This document shows, piece after piece, positions 52,994 through 61,952 of a DNA stretch of 64,000 nucleotides. The stretch's first letter is position 1. Every line of letters begins with the position of its first letter. The stretch lies in assembly GCA_910583555.1 (NCBI GenBank), contig CAJTXO010000001.1, positions 248,001 to 312,000 on the forward strand, in the 5' to 3' direction. The notes under the pieces are model-generated. The model did no database searches. It was not told where the DNA came from and worked only from the letters and a program-made list of their open reading frames with translations. This DNA comes from an uncultured Eubacterium sp. Its GTDB lineage: Bacteria > Bacillota > Clostridia > Lachnospirales > Lachnospiraceae. A program made the translations under genes and the position numbers.

Positions 52994-54331
52994 ATGGAAG
53001 AACAGATCATAAAACGAATCCTCCCCCACAGCGCGGAAGCGGAACAATCAGTGATCGGCGCGATCCTGCTCGATGCGGACGCCATCATTACGGTTTCCGA
53101 ACTTCTGCTGCCGGAGGATTTTTATACGCTTCAATTTAAAACCCTATATAACGGAATGCTGTCCCTGTATCAGGAGGGAAAACCGATCGATCCCGTCACG
53201 CTGCAGAACAAGCTGCGTGAACAGGAAGTACCGGAAGAACTGTGCAGCGTGGAATTTATCAGCAACATCCTCTCCTCGGTGCCGACGTCTGCCAATGTCA
53301 AATACTACGCGGAGATCGTAAAGGATAAGGCCGTCTTGCGAAGACTGATCCGTGTCTCCGAATCGATCGCCAATGACTGCTATCAGGACGCCGAGGATCT
53401 GAACGTCCTGTTGGACAACACCGAGCGGCAGATTTTTGACGTCGTGCAGAACCGGACCACAAGTGATTTTGTCCCCATCAAGCAGATCGCGCTCGAGACG
53501 CTGGAAAGTATCCAGAACGCGGCAAAAACAGTCGGCGCCGTCACCGGGATCTCCACAGGCTTTTATGACCTGGATTCCCGCACGGCAGGACTTCAGAAAT
53601 CCGACCTCATTTTGATCGCCGCCCGCCCCTCGATGGGAAAGACGGCGTTTGTGTTAAACATCGCGGAAACCGTTGCCATGCGCCATAACACGTCAACTGC
53701 CATTTTCAGTCTGGAAATGTCCCGCATCCAGCTGGCCAAACGACTGATCTCGATGAACTCCAAAGTGGACTCCCAGAACATGCGCGTCGGCAACCTGGCA
53801 GATGAGGACTGGGGAAAGATCACCGAAAGCACGATCCTTCTCGGGGAATCCTCGCTGATGATCGATGACACGCCCGGCATTACCGTGGCGGAACTGCGCT
53901 CCAAATGCCGGAAAATGAAAATAGAAAACGATCTCGGACTCGTCATCATCGACTATCTGCAGCTGATGTCGGGAAGCGGCGGCCGGCGCAACGAATCGCG
54001 CCAGCAGGAGATTTCCGATATTTCGCGCTCCCTGAAAGCACTCGCCAGGGAAATCGACTGTCCGGTCATCGCCCTGTCCCAGCTCAGCCGCGCCGTCGAG
54101 GGGCGCGAAGACAAGCGCCCGATGCTCTCGGACCTGCGTGAATCCGGGGCGATCGAACAGGACGCCGATGTCGTGATGTTCATTTACCGGGATGAATATT
54201 ATCATAAAGATTCCGAAGACAAGGGAATTGCGGAAATCATCATCGGCAAACAGCGAAACGGCCCCACTTGTACCGTCAAGCTGAAATGGCTCTCGCAGTT
54301 TACGAAATTTGCAAATTTGGAAACCAATTAG
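52994..54331 (+). CDS. dnaB: Replicative DNA helicase
   Basis: 445 residues from ATG 52994 (an ATG at 52982 is also possible; neither has a strong site). An N-terminal helical domain (HSAEAEQSVIGAIL) is followed by the RecA-like core, with Walker A ARPSMGKT, Walker B GLVIIDYLQLM and the arginine-finger region. No intein is present. It unwinds DNA at the fork and completes the gdpP-rplI-dnaB set. Confidence 0.96.
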   Translation: MEEQIIKRILPHSAEAEQSVIGAILLDADAIITVSELLLPEDFYTLQFKTLYNGMLSLYQEGKPIDPVTLQNKLREQEVPEELCSVEFISNILSSVPTSANVKYYAEIVKDKAVLRRLIRVSESIANDCYQDAEDLNVLLDNTERQIFDVVQNRTTSDFVPIKQIALETLESIQNAAKTVGAVTGISTGFYDLDSRTAGLQKSDLILIAARPSMGKTAFVLNIAETVAMRHNTSTAIFSLEMSRIQLAKRLISMNSKVDSQNMRVGNLADEDWGKITESTILLGESSLMIDDTPGITVAELRSKCRKMKIENDLGLVIIDYLQLMSGSGGRRNESRQQEISDISRSLKALAREIDCPVIALSQLSRAVEGREDKRPMLSDLRESGAIEQDADVVMFIYRDEYYHKDSEDKGIAEIIIGKQRNGPTCTVKLKWLSQFTKFANLETN

Positions 54332-54405
54332 GCGTTTTACCATTTTTTATGTCGCAAAAATAGAAAAGCTGTCAACCACTTTTTCAAAAAAAGCGGACAG
54401 GCTAC

Positions 54406-54433
54406 TTGAACTCCGTTCCCCTTTTGTTATACT
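54406..54433 (+). promoter_or_regulatory. Promoter of the MerR-type gene
   Basis: TTGAAC (54406-54411), 16 bases, TATACT (54428-54433) with an extended TG. Short AAGCNTNA-like repeats (54450-54502) lie in the leader. Confidence 0.6.
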
Positions 54434-54520
54434 TAAGTCAACTTTAGCTTCATGAAAGCATTAAGGCTTTAACGAAGCGTCAGGCTTCAAGGAAGCGTTA
54501 GGAAAGGACGGAATAAAAAT

Positions 54521-55111
54521 ATGAAAGAACCTGTACAGCTTTGCTACACGATTTCAGAGGCAGCCAAATTGATGAATGTCGAACCTCATGTGCTGCGCTA
54601 CTGGGAAGACGAACTTAACCTGAATATCGCCCGCAATTCGATGGGCCACCGCATATACACGGACGACGACTTAAAAACATTTAAATCGATCCAGCACCTG
54701 AAGGCAAGCCACATATCACTGAAAGATATACGGGAACAGCTGCCGTCCGCGCCTTCCTCGGCGGTCTCCCCTGCCGGAAACACTTCGGTGAAATCTTCCG
54801 GTCCAAACGGAAATGCCGATAAAATGACACAATTTAAGTCTATACTTACTAACATCATAAAAGACGCCATGAATGAAAATTCCAAAGAAATGAGCGATAC
54901 GATCAGTTCAAAGGTTTCGGACAATGTCCGCAAGGAGATTGATTTCCTCGTCAGGCAAAGGGATGAAGAGGAAGAGGCCCGTTTCAAACAGTTGGACGAG
55001 ACGATACGAACATTCCAGAAGGCGCGCCAGGAGGCCGCCAGCGCAAAGGTGAGCGAAAAAAAGGAAAAGAAAAGGAATCTTTTTCCTCGACGTAAACAAA
55101 AAGAAACGTAA
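54521..55111 (+). CDS. MerR-like regulator with coiled-coil C-terminus
   Basis: 196 residues: a MerR winged helix (about 8-75, with YTISEAAKLMNVEPHVLRYWE and GHRIYTDDDL), a Ser/Pro linker, then a long charged helix (about 105-190) with a Lys/Arg-rich end. It lacks the metal-binding cysteines of MerR metal sensors. In Firmicutes such proteins include chromosome-anchoring RacA-like factors, and the coiled coil fits such a structural role. This is inference, not a firm call. Confidence 0.72.
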   Translation: MKEPVQLCYTISEAAKLMNVEPHVLRYWEDELNLNIARNSMGHRIYTDDDLKTFKSIQHLKASHISLKDIREQLPSAPSSAVSPAGNTSVKSSGPNGNADKMTQFKSILTNIIKDAMNENSKEMSDTISSKVSDNVRKEIDFLVRQRDEEEEARFKQLDETIRTFQKARQEAASAKVSEKKEKKRNLFPRRKQKET

Positions 55112-55140
55112 AAATTCCCATATTATTTTTCGCTTAGGAC

Positions 55141-55169
55141 TTGCATTCCCTTTATGGAAATGTTATAAT
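55141..55169 (+). promoter_or_regulatory. Strong promoter of the Big_2 surface protein gene
   Basis: TTGCAT (55141-55146), 17 bases, TATAAT (55164-55169) with an extended TG. Confidence 0.75.
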
Positions 55170-55239
55170 GTCTTCATAATATCGCTATACATATTTGTGG
55201 ATTTTCACAAACATGGCAGCAAAAATAAAAGGAGGAAGA

Positions 55240-56178
55240 ATGTTTATGTTCTCAAAAATTTCCAAAAAAATTGTTGCAGTAACATTGGCCTCAGCTGTAG
55301 TCGTAACTTCCGCAGCAGTTGTAGCGCCATCTGACGCATCGGCTGCTAAGAAAGCGAAACTGAACAAAAAATCAGTTACTCTCGTAGCAGGAAAGACGGT
55401 TACATTGAAAGCAAACGCAAAAGCAAAATGGTCTACGAGCAATAAAGCGATTGCTTCCATTAAGGCAAAAGGCAAAAAATGTACAGTAACAGGTGTTGCA
55501 AAGGGATCCGCTACGATCACTGCTAAAGTAGGCAGCACGTCCGCTAAGTGCAAAGTAAAGGTAAACCCGCCGAAGTCCGGTACGGTTATTTATGACCTTG
55601 CAAAAGAAACAGGATCCGATTCTGGTACAGGTGAATCTTTCGCTGCACCGGTAAAATGTCCTTACAGCGATTTTAAGTACAATTCATTCAGAATGTGGCT
55701 GTGCCGTGCCGTTTTCTTTGATCCGGCAAACGGCGGTGTTGACTACAGAGGAAAGAAGATCAACATCTCGATCACACTGAAAAACTCCGGTAAAAACGAC
55801 CTTGCTGAGTTAGGCTTCTGCTTTAACTACACAAAGGGCGGCAGCGACGGAAGCTATCCATTCGTATACCATGTAATCGACTCCAAGCTTCGTGCTTCGA
55901 TCGCTAAAAAAGCTGGTAAGAAATGGAGCCTTGCATCTGTGAAGAAAGATTCTTCTCACAAACGTGCAAAAGTAGTAGAAGGTAAGATCAAAAAAGGTAA
56001 GACCTATACGTACAACTTCTCCTACACCATTCCGACGGATGCTATGAACGGTGACAAAGATCCGGATACGAACATCAACTATCCGATCATGTTCTACATC
56101 CCGAACCTGAAAGATAACTGCCCGTACAAAGACGGTGACCAGATCACTGTTTTGAAAGCTAAGTTTACACTTGCTTAA
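55240..56178 (+). CDS. Secreted Big_2 Ig-like domain protein
   Basis: 312 residues from ATG 55240, directly after GGAGG (an ATG at 55246 is equally possible). Signal peptide (about 1-34, ending ASAAK), one Big_2 domain (about 38-108, with TLVAGKTVTLKANAKAKW), then a roughly 200-residue beta-rich domain with three or four cysteines and no known motif. The base usage is biased to preferred codons, and both promoter and terminator are strong. It is probably an abundant surface or shed protein of unknown role. Confidence 0.75.
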   Translation: MFMFSKISKKIVAVTLASAVVVTSAAVVAPSDASAAKKAKLNKKSVTLVAGKTVTLKANAKAKWSTSNKAIASIKAKGKKCTVTGVAKGSATITAKVGSTSAKCKVKVNPPKSGTVIYDLAKETGSDSGTGESFAAPVKCPYSDFKYNSFRMWLCRAVFFDPANGGVDYRGKKINISITLKNSGKNDLAELGFCFNYTKGGSDGSYPFVYHVIDSKLRASIAKKAGKKWSLASVKKDSSHKRAKVVEGKIKKGKTYTYNFSYTIPTDAMNGDKDPDTNINYPIMFYIPNLKDNCPYKDGDQITVLKAKFTLA

Positions 56179-56214
56179 TCCGGCCGGTATCTTGACTATC
56201 AGATGAAATTTATT

Positions 56215-56261
56215 GAGTGCCCCACGAGCGATTCCAATTGCTCGTGCAGGCACTCTTTTTT
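56215..56261. terminator. Terminator after the Big_2 gene, shared with dnaJ
   Basis: Outer stem 56215-56221 with 56249-56255 and inner stem 56223-56229 with 56240-56246, then six T residues. It lies between convergent genes and has A-rich bases on the far side, so it can act in both directions. Confidence 0.88.
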
Positions 56262-56281
56262 GTCCCTATATTATGGTTGCA

Positions 56282-57391
56282 TTATTTTTTCTTATGTCTT
56301 TTACCTTCTTTATCAGTAAAGCTGTCTTCTAACTGTTGTAGCAGCTTCTTCTGTTCTTTACTGATCGTCGTAGGAACATCGACCACGAGATCCACATAGT
56401 GATTTCCGCGAAGCTTCTTATTCCGCAGGGAGGGAACACCTTTGCTGCGAAGCCTTACCCTCGTTCCAGTCTGGGTGCCCGGCTTCACGGTATAAGCCAC
56501 ATCGCCGTCAATCGTGCGGACAACGATCTCTCCACCAAGTACTGCTTTCGGGTAAGATATTTTTACCGTCGAATAAATATCATAATTCTGTCTCTCAAAC
56601 ATCGCATTCGGCTCTACATACACCTCGACCAAAAGATCTCCCCTGGCCCCGCCATTTGTCCCTGGTTCGCCTTTGCCGCGAATACGAACGCTCTGTCCGT
56701 GATCGATACCGGCAGGAATCGATACCTGGATCTTCTTTCTGCTCGATTGATAGCCGCTACCGCCACAGTCACTGCACCGCTCTTTAATGACTTTACCTGT
56801 TCCGTGACAGTTTGAACATGCCACGACGTTCTGAACCATACCAAAAAGAGATTTCTGGGTATGAACGACCTGGCCTTTTCCCCCACAGACCGTACATGTT
56901 TCCGGCGTCGTACCGGGTTTTGCCCCCGTTCCGTGGCAGGTCGCGCATTCATCTTTCAGATTCAGATCTAGCTCCTTATCCACGCCAAAACATGCCTCTT
57001 CCAAAGTAATCCTTACCTGGGCCCGGATATTGGCACCTCTCGTCGGCGCATTGGGATCCCTTCTGCGGCTCCCACCGCCAAACAGGTCACCAAAAATATC
57101 TCCGAAAATATCTCCCATATCCATACCCGAAAAATCAAAGCCGCCGGCGCCGCCGCCACCGTTTTCAAAGGCCGCATGGCCAAACTGATCATACTGTCTC
57201 CTCTTATCCGCATCACTCAATACGGCATATGCCTCAGAGGCCTCCTTAAACTTCTTTTCCGCCTCTTTATCTCCCGGATTCGTATCCGGATGATATTTCT
57301 TTGCCAGTTTTCGATATGCTTTTTTTAATTCAGCGTCACTCGCGCCTTTACTTACGCCCAGAACCTCATAATAATCACGCTTGTCAGCCAT
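56282..57391 (-). CDS. dnaJ: Chaperone protein DnaJ
   Basis: 369 residues: J domain with His34-Pro35-Asp36, a Gly/Phe-rich region (about 75-105), four zinc-finger repeats (CATCHGTG, CTVCGGKG, CSNCHGTG, CSDCGGSG) and the C-terminal substrate domains. It stimulates DnaK ATPase and delivers clients. It is the last gene of hrcA-grpE-dnaK-dnaJ, 156 bases after dnaK. Confidence 0.97.
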   Translation of the reverse strand: MADKRDYYEVLGVSKGASDAELKKAYRKLAKKYHPDTNPGDKEAEKKFKEASEAYAVLSDADKRRQYDQFGHAAFENGGGGAGGFDFSGMDMGDIFGDIFGDLFGGGSRRRDPNAPTRGANIRAQVRITLEEACFGVDKELDLNLKDECATCHGTGAKPGTTPETCTVCGGKGQVVHTQKSLFGMVQNVVACSNCHGTGKVIKERCSDCGGSGYQSSRKKIQVSIPAGIDHGQSVRIRGKGEPGTNGGARGDLLVEVYVEPNAMFERQNYDIYSTVKISYPKAVLGGEIVVRTIDGDVAYTVKPGTQTGTRVRLRSKGVPSLRNKKLRGNHYVDLVVDVPTTISKEQKKLLQQLEDSFTDKEGKRHKKK

Positions 57392-57452
57392 CTTCTCTCC
57401 TCCTCATGCAAGTCACTTTGCACCTGATCCTCCTGTTTGATAAAGCGACATT

Positions 57453-57477
57453 GACTCGTACCATGACAGTACGAGTC
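57453..57477. other. Hairpin between dnaK and dnaJ
   Basis: A perfect 9-base-pair stem (57453-57461 with 57469-57477) without a T-run. It probably sets the dnaK to dnaJ mRNA ratio by processing or partial stop, rather than acting as a full terminator. Confidence 0.5.
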
Positions 57478-57547
57478 GCTTACGAATGTCTCCTGGCCAA
57501 CCGGCCTGTATTTGAATGTCGCTCTACACCTTATTTTCGCGCACGGA

Positions 57548-59434
57548 TCACAGTTCGCGGAAATCCCCGTCTACCACGTCTTCCCCGCTGTTATCCGGTT
57601 CCGCGCCCGCGCCGCCAGCTGCCGCTCCCATGTCAGGGCCTGCTCCCTGCGCGCCGCCGGCTGCCTGCTGCGCCTGCTCATATACTTTCGCGAATACCTG
57701 CTGAGCGCTTGTCATCAGCGCCTCTTTCGCCGCTTTCAGTTCATCAATATCCGCATCGGACATGGATTCTGCCTGCGTTCTCTCAAGGATCGCTTTCACC
57801 TTGTCGATCTCTGCCTGCACTTTTTCCTTCTCCGCAGCGTCCACACCTTCACCGACATCCGTCAGTGCCTTCTCCGTCTGGAACACCATGCTGTCCGCCT
57901 CGTTGCGGACATCAATGCCCTCTTTCCGTTTCTTATCCTGTGCCTCGAATTCAGCCGCTTCTTTTACCGCCTTATCGATCTCATCATCCGACAGGTTCGA
58001 GCCGGCCGTAATCGTAATGTGCTGTTCTTTTCCTGTTCCCAAGTCCTTTGCCGATACATTTACGATACCGTTCGCATCAATATCAAATGTAACTTCGATC
58101 TGAGGCACGCCGCGCATAGCCGGTGGTATACCGTCCAAACGGAACTGTCCCAGAGATTTATTGTCGCGGGCAAACTGTCTCTCACCCTGTACGACGTTAA
58201 TATCTACGGCCGTCTGGTTATCCGCTGCCGTAGAGAAGATCTGGCTCTTCTTCGTAGGGATCGTCGTATTTCTCTCGATCAGCTTCGTCGCTACGCCGCC
58301 CATCGTCTCGATCGCGAGGGAAAGCGGAGTGACATCGAGAAGAAGGATGTCTCCGGCTCCGGTATCTCCGGCGAGTTTTCCTCCCTGGATCGAAGCGCCG
58401 AGTGCAACACACTCATCCGGGTTCAGCGATTTGTTCGGATCGTGTCCAGTCAGCTGTTTTACTTTGTCCTGCACGGCCGGAATACGTGTGGATCCGCCGA
58501 CGAGGAGTACTTTACCCAGTTCGGAAGCCGTAATTCCGGCATCTTTCAGCGCATTCGTTACCGGCATCGCCGTTCTCTCCACAAGATCTGCCGTCAACTC
58601 ATCAAATTTCGCTCTTGTCAGGTTCATATCAAAATGCTTCGGCCCTTCTGCCGTAGCTGTGATGAACGGAAGGTTAATATTCGTCGTCGTCGCTGACGAG
58701 AGTTCCTTTTTCGCCTTCTCTGCCGCCTCTTTCAGACGCTGCATCGCCATCTTATCCGTGGAAAGGTCGATTCCCTCCGTATTCTTGAACTCACTCACCA
58801 TGTAATCACACAGTTTATTATCAAAATCATCTCCGCCGAGCCTGTTATCTCCCGAAGTCGCAAGCACTTCGATAACGCCGTCGCCGATCTCGATGATCGA
58901 TACGTCGAATGTTCCGCCTCCGAGGTCATAAACCATGATTTTCTGCTCGCCGTCATTATCAAGGCCATACGCAAGCGCTGCCGCCGTCGGCTCGTTGATG
59001 ATACGTTTCACGTCAAGACCTGCGATCTTTCCGGCATCTTTTGTCGCCTGACGCTGCGCATCGTTAAAATACGCGGGAACCGTGATGACAGCTTCTGTCA
59101 CTGTCTCTCCCCCGAGATAATTCTCTGCGTCGCCTTTCAGCTTTTGAAGGATCATCGCTGAAATTTCCTGCGGGGAATATTTCTTATCATCGACCGCAGC
59201 ACGGTAATCCGAACCCATATGCCTCTTGATCGAGGAAATCGTATTGTCTGCATTCGTAACTGCCTGGCGTTTTGCCGGTTCACCGATCAGACGCTCCCCG
59301 TTTTTTGTAAATGCAACGACAGAAGGCGTCGTTCTAGCTCCCTCCGCATTTGCGATCACAACAGGCTTACCGCCTTCCATAACTGCCACACAACTGTTTG
59401 TCGTACCCAAGTCGATACCAATGATCTTACTCAT
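57548..59434 (-). CDS. dnaK: Chaperone protein DnaK
   Basis: 628 residues: an actin-like ATPase domain (IIGIDLGTTNSCVAV, IMVYDLGGGTFDVSI, VLLVGGSTRIPAVQ), the linker LLLDVTPLSL, a substrate domain and a Gly/Ala-rich tail ending with acidic residues. It is the Hsp70 of the cell, working with DnaJ and GrpE encoded beside it. Confidence 0.98.
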   Translation of the reverse strand: MSKIIGIDLGTTNSCVAVMEGGKPVVIANAEGARTTPSVVAFTKNGERLIGEPAKRQAVTNADNTISSIKRHMGSDYRAAVDDKKYSPQEISAMILQKLKGDAENYLGGETVTEAVITVPAYFNDAQRQATKDAGKIAGLDVKRIINEPTAAALAYGLDNDGEQKIMVYDLGGGTFDVSIIEIGDGVIEVLATSGDNRLGGDDFDNKLCDYMVSEFKNTEGIDLSTDKMAMQRLKEAAEKAKKELSSATTTNINLPFITATAEGPKHFDMNLTRAKFDELTADLVERTAMPVTNALKDAGITASELGKVLLVGGSTRIPAVQDKVKQLTGHDPNKSLNPDECVALGASIQGGKLAGDTGAGDILLLDVTPLSLAIETMGGVATKLIERNTTIPTKKSQIFSTAADNQTAVDINVVQGERQFARDNKSLGQFRLDGIPPAMRGVPQIEVTFDIDANGIVNVSAKDLGTGKEQHITITAGSNLSDDEIDKAVKEAAEFEAQDKKRKEGIDVRNEADSMVFQTEKALTDVGEGVDAAEKEKVQAEIDKVKAILERTQAESMSDADIDELKAAKEALMTSAQQVFAKVYEQAQQAAGGAQGAGPDMGAAAGGAGAEPDNSGEDVVDGDFREL

Positions 59435-59514
59435 AACTATCTCTCCTTCTTTAAATGAATTAATCTATATAAAGTTTACAAACTTACCACTTGAAGATCC
59501 CCGGATGGTCCGCT

Positions 59515-60207
59515 CTAATTCACTACCTTCACCATACTGTGCCGGACCACGCTTTCCTTGTACATGTATCCCTTCTGCAGTTCCTCAGAGACCATGTTTG
59601 CCTCCATCGAGTCGTCTTCCTCGTGCATTACCGCATTGTGCAGGTTGGGATCAAATTCCTTTCCGACCGCCTCGATCGGCACGACACCCATTTCTTCCAG
59701 AACGGTACAAAACTGTTTGTATACAGCTTCCATCCCTTTGACAAAGGCGTTTTCTTTTTCCTCCTCGGAAACCGCAGCCAGTCCCCTCTCAAAATTGTCA
59801 ACGACCGGAAGGATTTTTTCTACCACCGATTTTGCTCCGATCTCAAACATCGCTGTCTTTTCTTTCTCCGAACGGTTGCGGAAATTTTCGAACTCCGCCA
59901 TATTTCTGAGAAGGCGGTCGTTCAGTTCTTCGATCTTCTCGTCTTTTTTATCTTTCTTCGCCCGGCCCGACAGTTTCTTATTCTTTTTACCGGACTCTTT
60001 CTTTTCGTCCGCTTTTTCCTCTTTTTCTTCTTCGCTGCCTTCTGAACCTTCTGTTTCTCTGTTCTCTTCGTCCTGTTCTTTCAAAGCTTCATTGTCCGCA
60101 TCCGCCTGTTCTTCCTGCGGCGCCTGTGCGTCCGCAGCGGCGTCTTCCGCCTGTTTTGCCTCGTTTTCTGCCTCTCTGGCTGATGCTATTTCTTTTTCTT
60201 CTGCCAC
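59515..60207 (-). CDS. grpE: Nucleotide exchange factor GrpE
   Basis: 230 residues. The C-terminal 140 hold the GrpE coiled coil and beta domain (NRSEKEKTAMFEIGAKSVVEKILPV, DPNLHNAV). The first 85 residues are an unusually long, highly charged stretch of Ala, Glu and Lys. GrpE releases ADP from DnaK and senses temperature. Confidence 0.96.
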   Translation of the reverse strand: MAEEKEIASAREAENEAKQAEDAAADAQAPQEEQADADNEALKEQDEENRETEGSEGSEEEKEEKADEKKESGKKNKKLSGRAKKDKKDEKIEELNDRLLRNMAEFENFRNRSEKEKTAMFEIGAKSVVEKILPVVDNFERGLAAVSEEEKENAFVKGMEAVYKQFCTVLEEMGVVPIEAVGKEFDPNLHNAVMHEEDDSMEANMVSEELQKGYMYKESVVRHSMVKVVN

Positions 60208-60253
60208 CTTTTAAACCACCTTTCAATATTTTACCATCACGGCTTATAACATC

Positions 60254-61282
60254 TCACGTCTTTGACTTAAAAATGTCATCCAGCTGCTGCATGCAGTTTT
60301 CCAGCGTCCCCACTACTTTTTCATAATCCATGCGCTTCGGGCCGACGATACCGATCTTTCCATACACGCCTTCCTTGATCTGGTACGTCGCTGTCACGAC
60401 GGAGCAGTTCTTCATGGCCTCAACCGGGGATTCATCCCCGATGTACACCTGGATACCGTGTTCTTCGGAATCCGCCTCATCATTTACCCACGCCTCCAGC
60501 CGCTGTTTTTCCTCAAATGTCGTAAGCAGTTCCGCCATCTTCTCCTTGTCGCTGAGCTCCGGGTATTTCAAAATATTCGTGGCACCCGACGTGAAAATCT
60601 GCGATGTATCTTCATCGCTCATAGCTTCGGCGATACAGTCGAGTATACTCGAGGCGAGATCGCCATACTCACCGGCCTTTTCCTTGATCTCCTGCATGAT
60701 CGCCATATTGATCTCTGTCACATCCAGGCCATTCAGCGCCGCGTTGATAATGAAATTCAGCTGTGAAACGACGTTATCGTCAATCGGAGCTGCCAGATTG
60801 ATAAACTTATTATTGACGTGGTTGTTGTCCAAAACAACGATCACCAGTATCTGCATTTCCGAAATCGGATTCAGCTGGATAAACTTGATCTTTTTGTGCG
60901 CGTATTTCGGTTTGGAAACCATCGTCGTGTAATTCGTATTCTCCGCCAACAGCTTTGCCACCTGCTGCAGGAGCAGATCGATCTTATCCGCTTTCTCGAT
61001 CAGGACACCTTTCATATCTTCTACTTCTTTTTCCTTATTCCCCAGCACAGTGTCCACATACAATCGATACGCCTTATCCGAAGGAATCCTCCCCGCAGAT
61101 GTGTGTGGCTGCAGGATATACCCCATCTCTTCCAGATCCGCCATCTCGTTGCGGATCGTCGCGGAACTGAGGTTCAGATCCGTGTACTTTGAAACGGTGC
61201 GCGAACCGACAGGTTCTCCGCTCTCCATATAATTATGGATGATCGCTTCTAAAATTTTCTGCTTTCGTTCATCAAGCTGCAT
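60254..61282 (-). CDS. hrcA: Heat-inducible transcription repressor HrcA
   Basis: 342 residues: a winged helix (ERKQKILEAIIHNYMESGEPVGSRTV, SSATIRNEMADLEEMGYI, HTSAGRIPSDKAYR), then GAF-like and dimer domains. It binds the CIRCE element and represses the operon until heat or misfolded protein titrates GroEL. First gene of the operon; AAAGGAAG precedes the ATG. Confidence 0.97.
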   Translation of the reverse strand: MQLDERKQKILEAIIHNYMESGEPVGSRTVSKYTDLNLSSATIRNEMADLEEMGYILQPHTSAGRIPSDKAYRLYVDTVLGNKEKEVEDMKGVLIEKADKIDLLLQQVAKLLAENTNYTTMVSKPKYAHKKIKFIQLNPISEMQILVIVVLDNNHVNNKFINLAAPIDDNVVSQLNFIINAALNGLDVTEINMAIMQEIKEKAGEYGDLASSILDCIAEAMSDEDTSQIFTSGATNILKYPELSDKEKMAELLTTFEEKQRLEAWVNDEADSEEHGIQVYIGDESPVEAMKNCSVVTATYQIKEGVYGKIGIVGPKRMDYEKVVGTLENCMQQLDDIFKSKT

Positions 61283-61300
61283 TTCACCACTTCCTTTGTT

Positions 61301-61327
61301 AGCACTCCATTACAATGAGTGCTAATT
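61301..61327. promoter_or_regulatory. CIRCE operator
   Basis: A perfect TTAGCACTC (61301-61309), 9 bases, GAGTGCTAA (61319-61327). It lies between the operon promoter and the hrcA start and is the HrcA binding site. Confidence 0.98.
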
Positions 61328-61342
61328 CTTGGCTAAATTAAA

Positions 61343-61371
61343 GATAACACCCTTGCTTCAGTTTGTCAAGG
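61343..61371 (-). promoter_or_regulatory. Sigma-A promoter of hrcA-grpE-dnaK-dnaJ
   Basis: Minus-strand TTGACA (61371-61366), 17 bases, TATCTT (61348-61343). A repeat ACACCCTTG/CAAGGGTGT (61350-61376) overlaps it and can also form a terminator-like hairpin for the upstream cvpA transcript. Confidence 0.8.
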
Positions 61372-61413
61372 GTGTTTTTCATATTTATTATATATTTTTC
61401 CAATTTTCTTATT

Positions 61414-61917
61414 CTAGAGAACGTTAAATCCTATACTTTTCATCACGGCCGGAAGCGGACTGCATGACTGGAACCACATCACGACCCGATCTTCTTTTGC
61501 CGACTGCACGATTTCTTTGCACCATTCATATTCCTGAAGGCTTCCCAGCACCGCCAGGATCGACCAGGCGATACAGAATCCGACGACCAGGCCGGCGACC
61601 GCTCCGCCAAACCGGTCAAGACCTCCGAGCAGCGGGACATCCCGGACTCCTTTGATAAAACTTCCGATGACATTAAATACGATAATACTGACGACAAACG
61701 CAATAGCATAGCCAACGCCTTCTTTTACTGCCACCGAACTGGGGAGCTGTCTTGCGATAACCGGAGCGAATCCGATCGCTGCCGCGATGATCACAACATT
61801 TTTCACTACACTGTAAATTCCAAAGATCAACCCCCTCCCTGCTCCGATAAATACACATCCGACAACCGCGGCAACTAAAATAAGTGCCAGCATCTGTCCC
61901 TGTAACGCACTAGACAT
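61414..61917 (-). CDS. CvpA family membrane protein
   Basis: 167 residues with about four membrane helices and the CvpA pattern RGLIFGIYSVVKNV, FVVSIIVFNVIGSFI and LGGLDRFGGAVAGLVVGF. CvpA-like proteins are linked to colicin V production, envelope integrity and bile tolerance in other bacteria, by unknown means. It lies 35 bases after the DUF5711 gene. Confidence 0.85.
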   Translation of the reverse strand: MSSALQGQMLALILVAAVVGCVFIGAGRGLIFGIYSVVKNVVIIAAAIGFAPVIARQLPSSVAVKEGVGYAIAFVVSIIVFNVIGSFIKGVRDVPLLGGLDRFGGAVAGLVVGFCIAWSILAVLGSLQEYEWCKEIVQSAKEDRVVMWFQSCSPLPAVMKSIGFNVL

Positions 61918-61952
61918 AAATATCCTCCTTTTTCATAAGCAAAATAGAATAT

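Noticed and set aside
57453..57477. Terminator between dnaK and dnaJ
   Set aside because: The hairpin is perfect but has no T-run on the transcribed side, so I list it only as a hairpin.
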